NCBI GenBank assembly: GCA_013416445.1 | Contig: JACCER010000001.1 | Location: forward strand, 124,001-188,000 | Direction of reading: 5' to 3' | Length of the DNA stretch: 64,000 nucleotides | Origin: Alcaligenaceae bacterium | GTDB lineage: Bacteria; Pseudomonadota; Gammaproteobacteria; Burkholderiales; Burkholderiaceae_B | Shown here: positions 34,432 through 43,636 of the stretch, piece after piece | Layout: each line of letters begins with the position of its first letter | Numbering within the stretch: the first letter of the stretch is position 1 | Program-made: the position numbers and the translations under genes | Notes under the pieces: model-generated | Databases searched by the model: none | Told to the model about the DNA's origin: nothing | The model's input: only the letters and a program-made list of their open reading frames with translations

Positions 34432-36072
34432 TCAATTGCCTAACATAATGATCAAGACGGTTGCCGCACCGGTCAAGATGAAGGCGACGAGTGTCCAGGG
34501 CAGGGTTTTGCGAAGAATATCTCCTTCTTGTCCGCTGATGCCGGCGGTACTTGCGCCCAGCACTACATTGGCGGGCCCGATGGCATTGCCTATTGCGCCA
34601 CCGGCGCTTTGAGCGGCCAGTATGGTTGCGACGGGCAGATCATTGAGTTTCGCAAGCGTGAATTGCAAGTCGGAAAACAAAGTGTTGGATGATGTGCTGC
34701 TAGAGGTGGCAAACGCGCCAATGATTCCGATTCCGTTAGATAAAAAGGCAAAGACATAGGCGGGCGCCACGGCGGCAAGGCCGTAAGCCAATGCCTCATT
34801 CTGCCCAGAGTGGTCCATGATGCGGGCCATGACCAGAAACGCAATAATGGGCACGGATGCCGGGACGGCGCTGGCAAACAGGCTGGCCAGAATGCCGGCT
34901 TGACTATTGGTGCTGTCGGCTTGCCACGCTTTGTAATAGCCGCGTGCACTGAAAATAAGCCAAGTCAGGATCGCGGTGATCAACAGGCTGGTGCCGGGAT
35001 TCATCAGGGGCGCCATGGCCGCGTAGTGCGGGACGGCCGCGTTGGTGATTTCGTAGCCTGTCGAGACTGCGGGAAAAGGCAGGCCGACAGTGAACGAACT
35101 CAAGGTGTTGGTTATGGGGTCTATCAGTGAGGAGCTTAGTGCAATCACGGTCAGCACGGCATAGGGCATGAAGGACATGGCTAATCCCATAGGTGCCGCT
35201 TTGGTGGCAACATCTCGGAGCAGTTCGGCCTGCATTGCAGGACGTACGGGGACACCGGTTAGCGGTTCGGCATAGCGACGCCATCGCGATAAGGGGTATA
35301 GCGCCAGCATTGCCACTGCCGCCGGAATAAATGCAGCCAGGATGGGCTCAAACAGTGCCATGATGACTTGTCCCAAGCCCTGGATGGCCGAAATGATCAG
35401 CACCAGAGGCCATGCGTGACGAATGGCCGGCCAGCGTCCGTACATCCATACAATTGCGAACCCGCCGAATAGTACCTGGATAAGTATCAGCAGCGCCGAC
35501 TGATAGGCTGTAGCGTGTGCCGTGGCGGCGTCCAGGTCAACCACTTGCAGGGTGGCGAGCCAGCCGACGCCCAGTGTGCCGAAAAACTTGGCCCAGATAT
35601 GGGCGATGATGGGAATGGCCACCGCGTAGACGGGACGCATGCCTATGGCTACCAGCAAAGGGGCAACAACCACGATGGGTGTGCCGAAGCCATCTATGCC
35701 TTGCAGAAACGAAGTAAACACCCAGCCCAGCGCAATGACTATGAATAACTCATTACGGCTGAAGCTGGCAATACCTTGGCGCAGCGCTTCGTAGCCGCCA
35801 GCCTTGTTCATGATGTGGTATAGCAGCAAGGCAGTCCAGATGACGAACAAGATAGAGGCGGAGTCCCACACCCCCTTTGCGCCAGCAACGGCCAGCGTAT
35901 CTATAGGTGTGCGAAACACAAACAGTGCGACAGCGGATGCCACAAACATGCCGGTTGTACCTGCCTGTTGGGCGGTCGAGCGCAATTTCACTAATAAAAA
36001 TGCCAGAATGATAATTGGCGCGGCTGCCAAAGACCAGTGCATCAATGTTATTGGAATTAAGGTATTTTGCAC
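34432..36072 (-). CDS. L-lactate permease (LctP) family transporter
   Basis: A 546-residue integral membrane protein with about 13 hydrophobic helices. Family landmarks: SFLQGIDGFGTPIVVVAPLL and IIAHIWAKFFGTLGVGW, plus a SNGIGIIGAFATSSS segment near the end. LctP carriers bring in lactate or glycolate with protons. In this operon, with a hydrolase of the gamma-glutamyltransferase family, the substrate could instead be another small hydroxy or amido acid. Confidence 0.88.
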   Translation of the reverse strand: MQNTLIPITLMHWSLAAAPIIILAFLLVKLRSTAQQAGTTGMFVASAVALFVFRTPIDTLAVAGAKGVWDSASILFVIWTALLLYHIMNKAGGYEALRQGIASFSRNELFIVIALGWVFTSFLQGIDGFGTPIVVVAPLLVAIGMRPVYAVAIPIIAHIWAKFFGTLGVGWLATLQVVDLDAATAHATAYQSALLILIQVLFGGFAIVWMYGRWPAIRHAWPLVLIISAIQGLGQVIMALFEPILAAFIPAAVAMLALYPLSRWRRYAEPLTGVPVRPAMQAELLRDVATKAAPMGLAMSFMPYAVLTVIALSSSLIDPITNTLSSFTVGLPFPAVSTGYEITNAAVPHYAAMAPLMNPGTSLLITAILTWLIFSARGYYKAWQADSTNSQAGILASLFASAVPASVPIIAFLVMARIMDHSGQNEALAYGLAAVAPAYVFAFLSNGIGIIGAFATSSSTSSNTLFSDLQFTLAKLNDLPVATILAAQSAGGAIGNAIGPANVVLGASTAGISGQEGDILRKTLPWTLVAFILTGAATVLIIMLGN

Positions 36073-36300
36073 GCATTTACCAGTTAGTTAGCGTAATTTA
36101 TATAATACCATTGGTGTTATCCCTTATGTGATTGGGGTTGTTATTGATATGAGTCATTAAATGAGGGGAAGCTGTCTGGTTCACGCTGTTTAACGTGAAA
36201 GGCCGTTTTCATCATCAGGGGTGGGTGCATTTGGCCTTTGCAGAAACTTAAGCGAAAATGCTTGCTTACAAGACACGCTTTTCATTCATACGAGGACACA

Positions 36301-36966
36301 TTGACCACACCGTTCTATCGACTTAAGCAAACTTGCCAAGCCGAGTGGCAGGCTTATTGCCAACATGATTTTGTGCGCCAGCTTGGCGCCGGTACCTTGC
36401 CTGCCGAGGCCTTCCGGCATTATTTGAAACAGGACTACCTGTTTCTGGTGCATTTTGCGCGCGCCTGGGGCCTGGCAGTTTATAAAAGCCGCAATATGTC
36501 TGAACTGCGTCAGGGGCTCAACAGCCTGAAGGCCATTGTGGATATCGAACTCGATCTGCATATTGCCTATTGCAAAGAATGGGGTATTAGCGAAGACGAT
36601 TTGGCTACGCTGCCCGAGGCCCGCCCGACCATGGCGTATACACGCTACGTACTTGACGCCGGCCATAGGGGCGACTTGCTGGACCTGCATGTAGCCTTGG
36701 CGCCGTGCATCATCGGTTACGCCGAAATCGCCGAGTGGCTCGTCCAGCAGCCTTTTACCGTACTTGAGGGCAACCCGTATGCACCCTGGATTGCCATGTA
36801 TGTCAGTGACGGCTTCAAGTCGGCCATTGAAGCAGAACGCAATTGGATCAATCAGCATCTGGCCGATGTCAGCCCCTCCCGCTTCGACGACCTGGCCCGT
36901 ACCTTTCGGGATGCCACACGGCTGGAAGCCGATTTCTGGCAAATGGGACTGGACCTGCGCGATTAA
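36301..36966 (+). CDS. tenA: TenA family thiaminase II / aminopyrimidine aminohydrolase
   Basis: A 221-residue all-helical protein. The start is set at the TTG at 36301 because GAGG stands 6 bases before it and the protein then begins LTTPFYRLKQTCQAEW like other TenA proteins; the open frame itself goes back to 36238. Conserved features: FRHYLKQDYLFLVHFARAWG, the catalytic cysteine in APCIIGYAEIAEW, and the DGF..AIEAERNW region. TenA salvages the pyrimidine of degraded thiamin. No thiamin pyrophosphate riboswitch is visible upstream; only a short TTCACG/CGTGAA stem near 36180-36200. Confidence 0.9.
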   Translation: MTTPFYRLKQTCQAEWQAYCQHDFVRQLGAGTLPAEAFRHYLKQDYLFLVHFARAWGLAVYKSRNMSELRQGLNSLKAIVDIELDLHIAYCKEWGISEDDLATLPEARPTMAYTRYVLDAGHRGDLLDLHVALAPCIIGYAEIAEWLVQQPFTVLEGNPYAPWIAMYVSDGFKSAIEAERNWINQHLADVSPSRFDDLARTFRDATRLEADFWQMGLDLRD

Positions 36967-36978
36967 GCTGGTGCTTGC

Positions 36979-37013
36979 AGGTCGGATTGGCGCTGTCCGG
37001 TGCGTAATCCGAC
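36979..37013. repeat. REP-like palindrome, copy 3
   Basis: AGGTCGGATTGGCGCTG ... TGCGTAATCCGAC, the inverted orientation of the core with a changed centre. It lies 12 bp after the tenA stop, a position typical for REP elements. Confidence 0.75.
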
Positions 37014-37097
37014 TCCCCGCAATAAAACGAGACACGTCAGTGCGCGCAACAGGCACTGCAGCTTAAACATGGGTTGGGTGTTGTGGTACACCAGCAG

Positions 37098-37166
37098 TCA
37101 CAGTACTTGATCCGGGAAAGTTTCCAGCAAATAGTTGATGAAGGCAGTAACTTTGGGGTTTACCAA
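37098..37166 (-). pseudogene. possible C-terminal remnant of a LysR regulator
   Basis: On the minus strand the frame LVNPKVTAFINYLLETFPDQ-VL ending in TGA (37098-37100) matches the usual last helix of LysR-type regulators (PPKVxxFIDFLxxxF). A stop codon directly precedes it and nothing recognisable continues upstream. The rest of 36967-37336 shows no gene. The match is short. Confidence 0.35.
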
Positions 37167-37336
37167 TCACCGCGAGCGATGGCCTAATGCCTTGCTGCTG
37201 AACCGTGTCGGTTGACCACTTGAGGCGCTGGGCGCCGACATCAAGAACGGCCTTGTCGACATGGAAACGGTTGGGCGTTGGGCGTTGGCAAATCCCGACG
37301 TCCTCAGCGAATTGTCACAGACCAGTGCGTAGTGCT

Positions 37337-38062
37337 TTATCTTACTGGCAGGAAATTGAAAAACAGCAATCCCTGTACATAATTGATGCCCACGCGCCTG
37401 AGGTTTTCGTCCAGCAGATTGGCGATCAGGTCCAGACGGCCGACCAATTGACCGAATTCCCGTTCAAAACTCAGGTTAACGACGCCATTGGACATTTCGT
37501 TGGCCAGCAGCAGCGGGCGGCCCATGGCGTCGTGCCGGCTGGTCAGCAGCCAGGCGGCGATTTCCACATTGCGCGCAGCGTTATAAACGTGTTGGGCGGT
37601 AAGCAGGTCGGATGCATAAAACCGGGTTTTGCCATTATGAGCCCGGACTATCATGTCCGATAGGCCAAAAATAAGTGTACCTACCCGATCGCCTCGATAG
37701 GCCGGGTCCAGAGCGACAGATAATATTTCCACATCGTGCAGTGCGCTAAGCCCAGGCGGTGCCTTGCCCGTCTGGATGGCGTTACGTCCTTGCTGCACAG
37801 CGGCTTCCAGTGCGGGTGCCCCGGTCTTGCGCCATTCAGCGGGATTTCTGCGATAGAGTTTTTCAAGCAGGCGCCCCAGACTGTCAAGGTTGTCGCGCAT
37901 GGCGATTGTGACGCTGCGGTTGAAGTCTGTTTGCCCGAGCTGATCGAACGACATGTCTTCGTTGTGAGGGCGGGCGGTGCCGCTGGCCGCGTCTGTTGAT
38001 ACGCAACCGGCCAACACCATTACCAACGATAACATCATGCATGCGATACCGCCGCTGCTCAT
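37337..38062 (-). CDS. hypothetical lipoprotein (241 residues)
   Basis: The N-terminus is a lipoprotein signal (LSLVMVLAGC, Cys about residue 20). The mature part is soluble and mostly helical: an all-helical repeat-like region with NLDSLGRLLEKLYRRNPAEW, DVEILSVALDPAYRGDRVGT and ERE-FGQLVGRLDLIANLLDE near the end. I recall similar uncharacterised lipoproteins in Burkholderiales but no function. It stands alone between genes on both sides. Confidence 0.75.
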   Translation of the reverse strand: MSSGGIACMMLSLVMVLAGCVSTDAASGTARPHNEDMSFDQLGQTDFNRSVTIAMRDNLDSLGRLLEKLYRRNPAEWRKTGAPALEAAVQQGRNAIQTGKAPPGLSALHDVEILSVALDPAYRGDRVGTLIFGLSDMIVRAHNGKTRFYASDLLTAQHVYNAARNVEIAAWLLTSRHDAMGRPLLLANEMSNGVVNLSFEREFGQLVGRLDLIANLLDENLRRVGINYVQGLLFFNFLPVR

Positions 38063-38266
38063 ACCATGCCCATCCCCTGCAAGCGTCTTGTGTTACGACG
38101 CCGCTGGTGGCTCCCGGCATCTTTCCCGCACAGACTTTATCAGAAAACTGCTGACTGCTGAAAGCCAGGCGGGAGGGTCGGCCACGTACTTATTCCATTT
38201 TTCAGATTAAACCCGCATGTTGTCGGCTGCGTATGCGCATGCATGCTTGATCTTGAAAAAGAGGAA

Positions 38267-39460
38267 TTATTCATAGGCGGAAGCAAGGGTTTGGTCGTCG
38301 GATGTTGGCGTATAGGCGTTATTGCCGTCAGTTTTGCAACCTATGTTATTAGCCTTGTGGCCTGCATCGGTATGCGCCGACGGTGTGGTGTTCAAGTTAT
38401 AGACTCGTCCAAAACGATTATGAAGAAAATCGTTAAGATCGATGCTTTCTTGCGTAATGAAACCCGCCTGGGGCAGACGTTCTTCGCGAAACAAGTCTAG
38501 TGCTGCACAAATGCCGGAGGCGGTGGCGATCTGGATAGCGCTGCCTGGTCTGCCGCTAAGCTGGGACGCAAAAATCTTCCGGGAAAATACATCTTGAACC
38601 AGTTTTCCCTGCCGCAGGCCGCTGACCATGATGAAAATCAGCACCAAGTCTTGCTCGGTTTCGGGTATGGCGGCGCGCAAAATGCTTTTCAGTTGTTCAG
38701 GCTGGCTGGCCAAGCCCAGGTCTGCAAGCAGGAATCTCATCAGCGCGCAGTGGCCTGGGTAGCGCACGGTTTTGTAATCCAGGTTGCGTACCTTGCCCGC
38801 CAGAGTCTCGCATAAGGTGCCCAGCCCACCCGAAGTGTTGAACGCTTCGTACTCTATACCGTCTATCGAAAAGTGCTCAAGGCCTTCCAGGGGCTGGACC
38901 TCGCGCAATTGCCCAGCGAGGATGGCTTCGCAAGGGCGGATGTACTCATTGACCAGTCCGTCCAGGCTCCAGGTCGGGTTGTATTTCAAGGCGTTGGTGG
39001 GAAACTCGGGCAACGCGCCCACCCGCATCTTGATGTCGAACACCTGGTCGAAGCGTTGGCTCAAGGCATAAGTGGCTATGCTGATGAAGCCGGGCGCCAG
39101 CCCGCATTGCGGCATGAAAGCGGTGTTCGCACCTTGTGCCAGTGACCGGATGAGCTTGGTTGCATGGACATCCTCGGTCAGGTCAAAGCAATGCGTGCCG
39201 GCGCTTTTTGCCGCTTGCGCCACTGGTATCGCCATCTGGTAGGGTAGAGCGTTGATCACGGCGTCTCGTGACTTGATCAGGTCGTGCAAGGCTTCGGGAT
39301 TGCTGGAGTCGATAATTGCCGTCTTGATGCCAGGAATAGCCAGGTCAAGCAGCGATTGGGCATTGCGGTCGGCCAGTAAAACATCGTAGTCTCCGGTGGC
39401 TTGCAAGAGGCGCGCGATAGTGGAGCCGATGTGACCGGCGCCTAGCAGGGTAATTTTCAT
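38267..39460 (-). CDS. saccharopine dehydrogenase family protein
   Basis: A roughly 397-residue oxidoreductase. The Rossmann motif LLGAGHIGSTIARLLQATGD at the very N-terminus binds NAD(P); TEDVHATKLIRSLAQGANTA and MPQCGLAPGFISIATYAL are typical of the saccharopine dehydrogenase/reductase group. The ATG at 39460 is better spaced from AGGGG than the one at 39466. The last 45 residues (from NTTPSAHTDAGHK) are polar and look unlike the family. They may be read-through into intergenic DNA after loss of the usual stop. Substrate unknown. Confidence 0.85.
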   Translation of the reverse strand: MKITLLGAGHIGSTIARLLQATGDYDVLLADRNAQSLLDLAIPGIKTAIIDSSNPEALHDLIKSRDAVINALPYQMAIPVAQAAKSAGTHCFDLTEDVHATKLIRSLAQGANTAFMPQCGLAPGFISIATYALSQRFDQVFDIKMRVGALPEFPTNALKYNPTWSLDGLVNEYIRPCEAILAGQLREVQPLEGLEHFSIDGIEYEAFNTSGGLGTLCETLAGKVRNLDYKTVRYPGHCALMRFLLADLGLASQPEQLKSILRAAIPETEQDLVLIFIMVSGLRQGKLVQDVFSRKIFASQLSGRPGSAIQIATASGICAALDLFREERLPQAGFITQESIDLNDFLHNRFGRVYNLNTTPSAHTDAGHKANNIGCKTDGNNAYTPTSDDQTLASAYE

Positions 39461-39480
39461 GATCATCCCCTATTCATCAA

Positions 39481-39759
39481 TTGGTTTATTCCGTTTCTAC
39501 ATCAAACGTGAACGTGAAGGCGAAGCGCAGACATTACTGGCGTAAGGCAAGCGAAGCCGACAAAGTGCACCTTCGATTTAAAAATGGACTTATGTTCAAT
39601 TTTAAAGAGGATGCCCTCCACATGACACATGCAAACGGACCAATTCGTTTGCACAAAATGACAAAACGAGGCTTTGTTGACGCCAGGGAGCGTGCAATTC
39701 GTAGGTCGGATTACGTAGCCCGTAATCCGACCTACGAACATGGCGAGTTCCTTAAGTAA
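39481..39759 (+). CDS. uncertain small ORF running through a REP element
   Basis: A 92-codon frame. Its last third is encoded by the REP palindrome at 39698-39738, which argues against a conserved protein. The first 70 codons are basic (VKAKRRHYWRKASEADKVHL) and show no family. It might be a small gene extended by repeat insertion, or chance. The region is otherwise non-coding. Confidence 0.25.
   Translation: MVYSVSTSNVNVKAKRRHYWRKASEADKVHLRFKNGLMFNFKEDALHMTHANGPIRLHKMTKRGFVDARERAIRRSDYVARNPTYEHGEFLK
39698..39738. repeat. REP-like palindrome, copy 4 (perfect 18-bp arms)
   Basis: Left arm TTCGTAGGTCGGATTACG (39698-39715), loop TAGCC, right arm CGTAATCCGACCTACGAA (39721-39738). This is the most complete copy in the window and defines the element. 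Confidence 0.9.
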
Positions 39760-39771
39760 GTGCCATTCGGA

Positions 39772-40047
39772 TTAGGCACGCCGGCGCCGTAATTGGACAA
39801 TCCCCAGGATAACGGCCAGCACTATTATCGAAGCCAGGACGATTTCCTCATATTTCTTGATGTCGGCAAACAGCCACTGCAAGGTTTCGCCAAATAAATA
39901 GCCGACCCCAGTGACTAAGGGCGCCCATATTGCCGCCCCAACCAGATTAAGCAGAATAAATCGCCAGGCCGGCATATCACTCATGCCTATGGCGACGGGG
40001 CCGGCCACCCGCAGCCCATACATGAAACGCATCCTTATAATGACCCA
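39772..40047 (-). pseudogene. C-terminal half of a DedA family membrane protein
   Basis: On the minus strand WVIIRMRFMYGLRVAGPVAI, GMSDMPAWRFILLNLVGAAI and GVGYLFGETLQWLF are the second half of a DedA/SNARE-associated family protein (flippase-related), ending RRRRA. The first 100 or so residues are missing; upstream of 40047 the frame is unrelated. It meets the truncated EamA gene head to head. Confidence 0.65.
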
Positions 40048-40413
40048 CGCCTGGCTGGTACCGCACCGCACCTGATTGCACTGATACAGGTCAGTGTTGG
40101 CATTCTTATGCTTGCACCATTTGTATCGCCAAGTGCGTTGCCTCATCAGCCTGTTTCTGTTGGTTTGATTGTACTGACGCTGGGTGTCGTGCATACCGGG
40201 CTAATGTATGTACTGCTTTACGGAGCCATACAAAAGCTGCCGGTGGCGTTGACGGGGGCTTTGTCGTTCATTTATCCGGTTGTTGCGATTATTGTTGACT
40301 GGGTCGCGTTCGGGCATCGCCTGCAATGGTTGCAGTGGTTTGGCGTTGCCGCCATTTTGTTTGCGGCGGCAGCCATGCAGCAGGGTTGGATGTTCAAGCG
40401 CCATTCCAATTAG
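40048..40413 (+). pseudogene. C-terminal half of an EamA/DMT family transporter
   Basis: The plus strand reads HLIALIQVSVGILMLAPF, then GLIVLTLGVVHTGLMYVLLY, ALTGALSFIYPVVAIIVDW and FAAAAMQQGWMFKR, the last four or five helices of an EamA (RhaT) permease. No start or N-terminal half is present. An ATG at 40108 exists but would give only 101 residues. Confidence 0.65.
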
Positions 40414-40706
40414 CGTCTGTGGTGATAATGCCCGCCCCCGTAGCCGCGCCCACCGCCATGCCAGCCGTGATTACCGCTGTAATGGCCAGAACTGAATCCA
40501 AAGTTGAATAGTAACGGCGGCCCAACGTACCAGGGGTTGGAATAAACAGGTGGTGCGACGTATACGGGTGGTGGAGCCGAATAGACTGTTCCGCCATCGG
40601 TTACGTAATAACCTCGTGCAGGGGTATAAACCGCACAACTGCCTAACACCGACAGCACAGCTAACGAAAAGACCAAGCGCAACGCAAGTTTGTTTGCCGT
40701 TTTCAT
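40410..40706 (-). CDS. small Gly/His/Tyr-rich lipoprotein
   Basis: The ATG at 40706 gives 98 residues with a lipoprotein signal (LAVLSVLGSC). The mature part has a proline/tyrosine-rich segment (YSAPPPVYVAPPVYSNPWY) and a tail rich in glycine and histidine ending GGGHYHHRR, which could bind metal. Similar small envelope lipoproteins are common in Burkholderiales; function unknown. Its end overlaps the convergent EamA remnant by 4 bp. Confidence 0.7.
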   Translation of the reverse strand: MKTANKLALRLVFSLAVLSVLGSCAVYTPARGYYVTDGGTVYSAPPPVYVAPPVYSNPWYVGPPLLFNFGFSSGHYSGNHGWHGGGRGYGGGHYHHRR

Positions 40707-40800
40707 GATACAAGTTAGACGCTGCATATTGACCTTGGTTCGTCGGGATTGTGTTTTGTTACATTTTGATTGCGGCGTTGTTTGCTGTAGCGCTAGTCAT

Positions 40801-40828
40801 CGAATTACGCGCTGAGCGCTAATCCGCC
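40801..40828. repeat. REP-like palindrome, copy 5 (degenerate)
   Basis: CGAATTACGCGCTGAGCGCT followed by AATCCGCC. One arm has changed (GAATTA for GGATTA). It lies in the promoter side of the SDR gene at 40885. Confidence 0.7.
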
Positions 40829-40884
40829 ATGGGCGTGTATTATGGCGAACTAAAGATTTAATCCAAGAAAAGAGGGTGCGGAAC

Positions 40885-41634
40885 ATGAATAAGGTAGCGT
40901 TGGTAACAGGCGCAGGTAGCGGAATTGGCCGAGCAGTGGCGCTCGAACTGCTAGCAAATGACTATAGCGTTGTGCTTTGTGGTCGGCGTGCCGATGCACT
41001 CGAGCAAACCCGGTCGCTGGCGGCTGAACATAGCGCCCGCGCTCTGGCTGTGCCCACTGATGTCACTGACGAACATGCGGTATTAGCCTTATTCAAAACC
41101 ATAGCCGACACTTACGGTCGTCTAGATGTACTGTTCAACAACGCAGGGCGGGGCGCACCCGCCGTGCCTATTGAAGACCTTTCGGTAGCCGACTGGCGTG
41201 CGGTGGTTGACGTTAACCTGACTGGCATGTTTTTGTGTGCGCAAGGCGCTATACGTTTAATGAAAAGTCAGCAGCCTCAGGGTGGACGCATCATCAACAA
41301 TGGATCCATTTCAGCCTTTGCGCCACGCCCCTTTTCCATTGCCTACACTGCCACCAAACATGCAGTAACAGGCTTGACCAAATCAATTTCACTAGATTGC
41401 CGTCCCTATGGCATTGCTTGTGGGCAGATCGATATCGGCAACGCTGCCACTGACATGACCGACCGCATGGCGGCCGGCATTTTACAAGCCGATGGCACGA
41501 CCAGGTCGGAACCGCGCATGGATGTAGCCCATGTGGCGCGCGCGGTACACCATATGGCGCAGTTGCCGCTGGATACCAATGTACAGTTCATGACCATCAT
41601 GGCCACCAACATGCCATTTGTAGGGCGCGGCTAG
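40885..41634 (+). CDS. short-chain dehydrogenase/reductase
   Basis: About 249 residues. The ATG at 40885 follows GAGGGTGCGGAAC; a GTG at 40876 is also possible. NAD(P) motif [18 protein letters not shown], arginines in CGRRAD after the second strand suggesting NADP, FNNAGRG, catalytic Ser in [13 protein letters not shown] and YTATK. Substrate cannot be predicted. Followed after 13 bp by the DUF924 gene, so the two are probably cotranscribed. Confidence 0.88.
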   Translation: MNKVALVTGAGSGIGRAVALELLANDYSVVLCGRRADALEQTRSLAAEHSARALAVPTDVTDEHAVLALFKTIADTYGRLDVLFNNAGRGAPAVPIEDLSVADWRAVVDVNLTGMFLCAQGAIRLMKSQQPQGGRIINNGSISAFAPRPFSIAYTATKHAVTGLTKSISLDCRPYGIACGQIDIGNAATDMTDRMAAGILQADGTTRSEPRMDVAHVARAVHHMAQLPLDTNVQFMTIMATNMPFVGRG

Positions 41635-41647
41635 GCCGCGAGCCATC

Positions 41648-42199
41648 ATGACACCTGCGAATAGTGCAAGTCCTAAAGATATTGTTGATTTCTGGCGACA
41701 GGCCGGGCCAGCTCGCTGGTTCAGCAAAGATGCCGATTTCGATTTTCGCTTTCGCGAGCGCTTCCTTGAACAGCATATGGCGGCGGCGCGGCGCGAGCTT
41801 GATCACTGGTGCGATACTCCCGAGGGGGCGTTGGGGTTGCTGATCCTGCTTGATCAGTTTCCACGTAACGCTTTTCGCGGCACGGCGCATATGTTTGCCA
41901 CTGACCCACTGGCGCGGCATTTTGCAACGCAAATGACCACCAATGGCTTTGACCAGCACATCGAGCCGCAACTGCGCATATTCTGCTATCTTCCATTCGA
42001 GCATTCTGAATCCCTGACCGACCAGGAACGCTCGTTGTTTTTTCATGCTGCCCTCGAGCCTTCTGCGCGATTCTACGCCGAAGAGCATCATCGCATCATT
42101 GTGCGTTTCGGCCGTTTCCCGCACCGCAATCAGTCCCTGGGTCGCAGCACTACGGCACAAGAGCAAAAATTCCTGGATGAGGGCGGGTTCGCCGGGTAA
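41648..42199 (+). CDS. DUF924 family protein
   Basis: A 183-residue helical protein of the DUF924 family: DIVDFWRQAGPARWFSKDAD at the start, LGLLILLDQFPRNAFRGTAH (the most conserved stretch) and FCYLPFEHSESLTDQERS. The fold is TPR-like and the function unknown. Follows the SDR gene on the same strand and converges with an MFS gene. Confidence 0.88.
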   Translation: MTPANSASPKDIVDFWRQAGPARWFSKDADFDFRFRERFLEQHMAAARRELDHWCDTPEGALGLLILLDQFPRNAFRGTAHMFATDPLARHFATQMTTNGFDQHIEPQLRIFCYLPFEHSESLTDQERSLFFHAALEPSARFYAEEHHRIIVRFGRFPHRNQSLGRSTTAQEQKFLDEGGFAG

Positions 42200-42217
42200 G
42201 TTGCTGGGAAGTAGGCT

Positions 42218-43498
42218 TCAGGCTTTCTGTTCTTGTCCTGCAGCGGGGGTTATGGATTTCATGCCGCGCGCCAGTAACAATAAGGCAGCCGTCGACATCA
42301 GCCCCAGCAGGCCAGTTGCCCATAAAGACAAAGTACCCCATTTTTCTATCAGCATGCCAAAAATAAAAGGTGCAATGGCCTGGGCTATGCGTGCCGGTAC
42401 CATTAGCAAGCCCTGGCGCAGGCCATACCCTTGCGGGCCAAAAATAACCAACGGGAGCGTTCCTTTGGCGATGGTGAGAATGCCGTTGCCGGCACCGTGC
42501 AAGAGGGGCAGCAGTATGGCGGCCGGCGGCCCAAAAATAATTAGGCAGGCAGCGCCCATGGGGTGCGCCACTGACGCAATTTGGGCTGAAAGCAGGGGAT
42601 GCACACGGCGCAGCAGGCTGAACTCCATGAAGCGGACCACGAGCTGTGCCGGCCCGATTAAAGCTGACAAGGCTACCGCTGTTGCGAGCGTCAGTCCGGA
42701 TAGCTGCAACAAACCGGGCAGGTGCGTCACCATGGCGGTGCTGATGAACATCGCGATGGCGAATACGATGGCCAGCAAAATCGTGGCCAGACGGTCGTTG
42801 TTGGCGGCAGGCCGTGCGCAGTCAGCTTGCTGCCTGATTGGCTGGACGTAACTGGCTTGTTCTTTCGCTGCGCTATCAGTTGTTTTATTGGCCCCTATCG
42901 GTGCAGGTTCTTTGGTGAATAGCCGCATGGCGGCAGATTTGGGCAGAGAAGCATTGAGAGGCAGTCCTACGAACAAATGGAGCGCTGCCCAGACGAAACA
43001 GGCGCTGCGCCAGCCATATTCCAGGTCCAGCCATGTTGATACAGGCCAACTCAGTGTGCTGGAAAGCCCAGCGAATAAAGTGATGCCTGTAATGGCGTTG
43101 CGTGCGTCGCGCCCATAAAGCCCGACAGCGGTTGAAAAGGCGGCTTCGTACAGGCCGGCGCCCATAGCGACGCCTATCAGTAGCCATGCGGCAAAAAAAC
43201 CTATGGCTTCTTGCGCACAACCCAGCCCGACCAGCCCCGCAGCGAAGATAAGATTGGTCAGCAACAGTATAGGGCGTCCACCGTACTTATCGATGTATAC
43301 GCCGGCTCGCGGTCCAAGCAAGGCCGCCAGAATTAGTGCTGCGGAAAAAGCGGCAAAAACGGCTTGGTTCGATATGCCGATATCGCGACTCATGGAGCCA
43401 GCCAATATGGCCGGCAGGTAAAAAGACGATGCCCAGGCCAGGGTCTGGGTGATACCCAGCGTGCTGACGGTGATGATGCCGCGGCGGTTGATAGCAAT
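42218..43498 (-). CDS. MFS transporter with unclear start codon
   Basis: A major facilitator protein of about 395-426 residues (LGPRAGVYIDKYGGRPILLL is the loop 2-3 signature). The TTG at 43405 would remove the first membrane helix. The same frame continues upstream with clear coding sequence (RRGIITVSTLGITQTLAWAS, FYLPAILAG), back to a TGA at 43514-43516. No ATG, GTG or TTG is found in that added part; an ATT at 43496-43498 sits 2 bases after AAGGGG, at the place where a start is expected. Either a non-standard start is used, or the start was lost by point mutation. Confidence 0.75.
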   Translation of the reverse strand: MAINRRGIITVSTLGITQTLAWASSFYLPAILAGSMSRDIGISNQAVFAAFSAALILAALLGPRAGVYIDKYGGRPILLLTNLIFAAGLVGLGCAQEAIGFFAAWLLIGVAMGAGLYEAAFSTAVGLYGRDARNAITGITLFAGLSSTLSWPVSTWLDLEYGWRSACFVWAALHLFVGLPLNASLPKSAAMRLFTKEPAPIGANKTTDSAAKEQASYVQPIRQQADCARPAANNDRLATILLAIVFAIAMFISTAMVTHLPGLLQLSGLTLATAVALSALIGPAQLVVRFMEFSLLRRVHPLLSAQIASVAHPMGAACLIIFGPPAAILLPLLHGAGNGILTIAKGTLPLVIFGPQGYGLRQGLLMVPARIAQAIAPFIFGMLIEKWGTLSLWATGLLGLMSTAALLLLARGMKSITPAAGQEQKA

Positions 43499-43636
43499 GC
43501 CCCTTGATGCCTTTCAAACCATGCCATGATAGAGCAAAAGAAAAGCTGAGGTCGCAGGCTGGATCGCTGGATATTGTTGCAACGGCATGCTAGTGTGCTG
43601 GCTCCGTTACGTTTTAGGCTTGAATGTCGGTTGCCC

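Noticed and set aside
36073-36300. Possible thiamin pyrophosphate riboswitch ahead of tenA.
   Set aside because: Neither the CTGAGA nor the ACCTGATCTGG-like core is present; only a short unrelated stem is seen.
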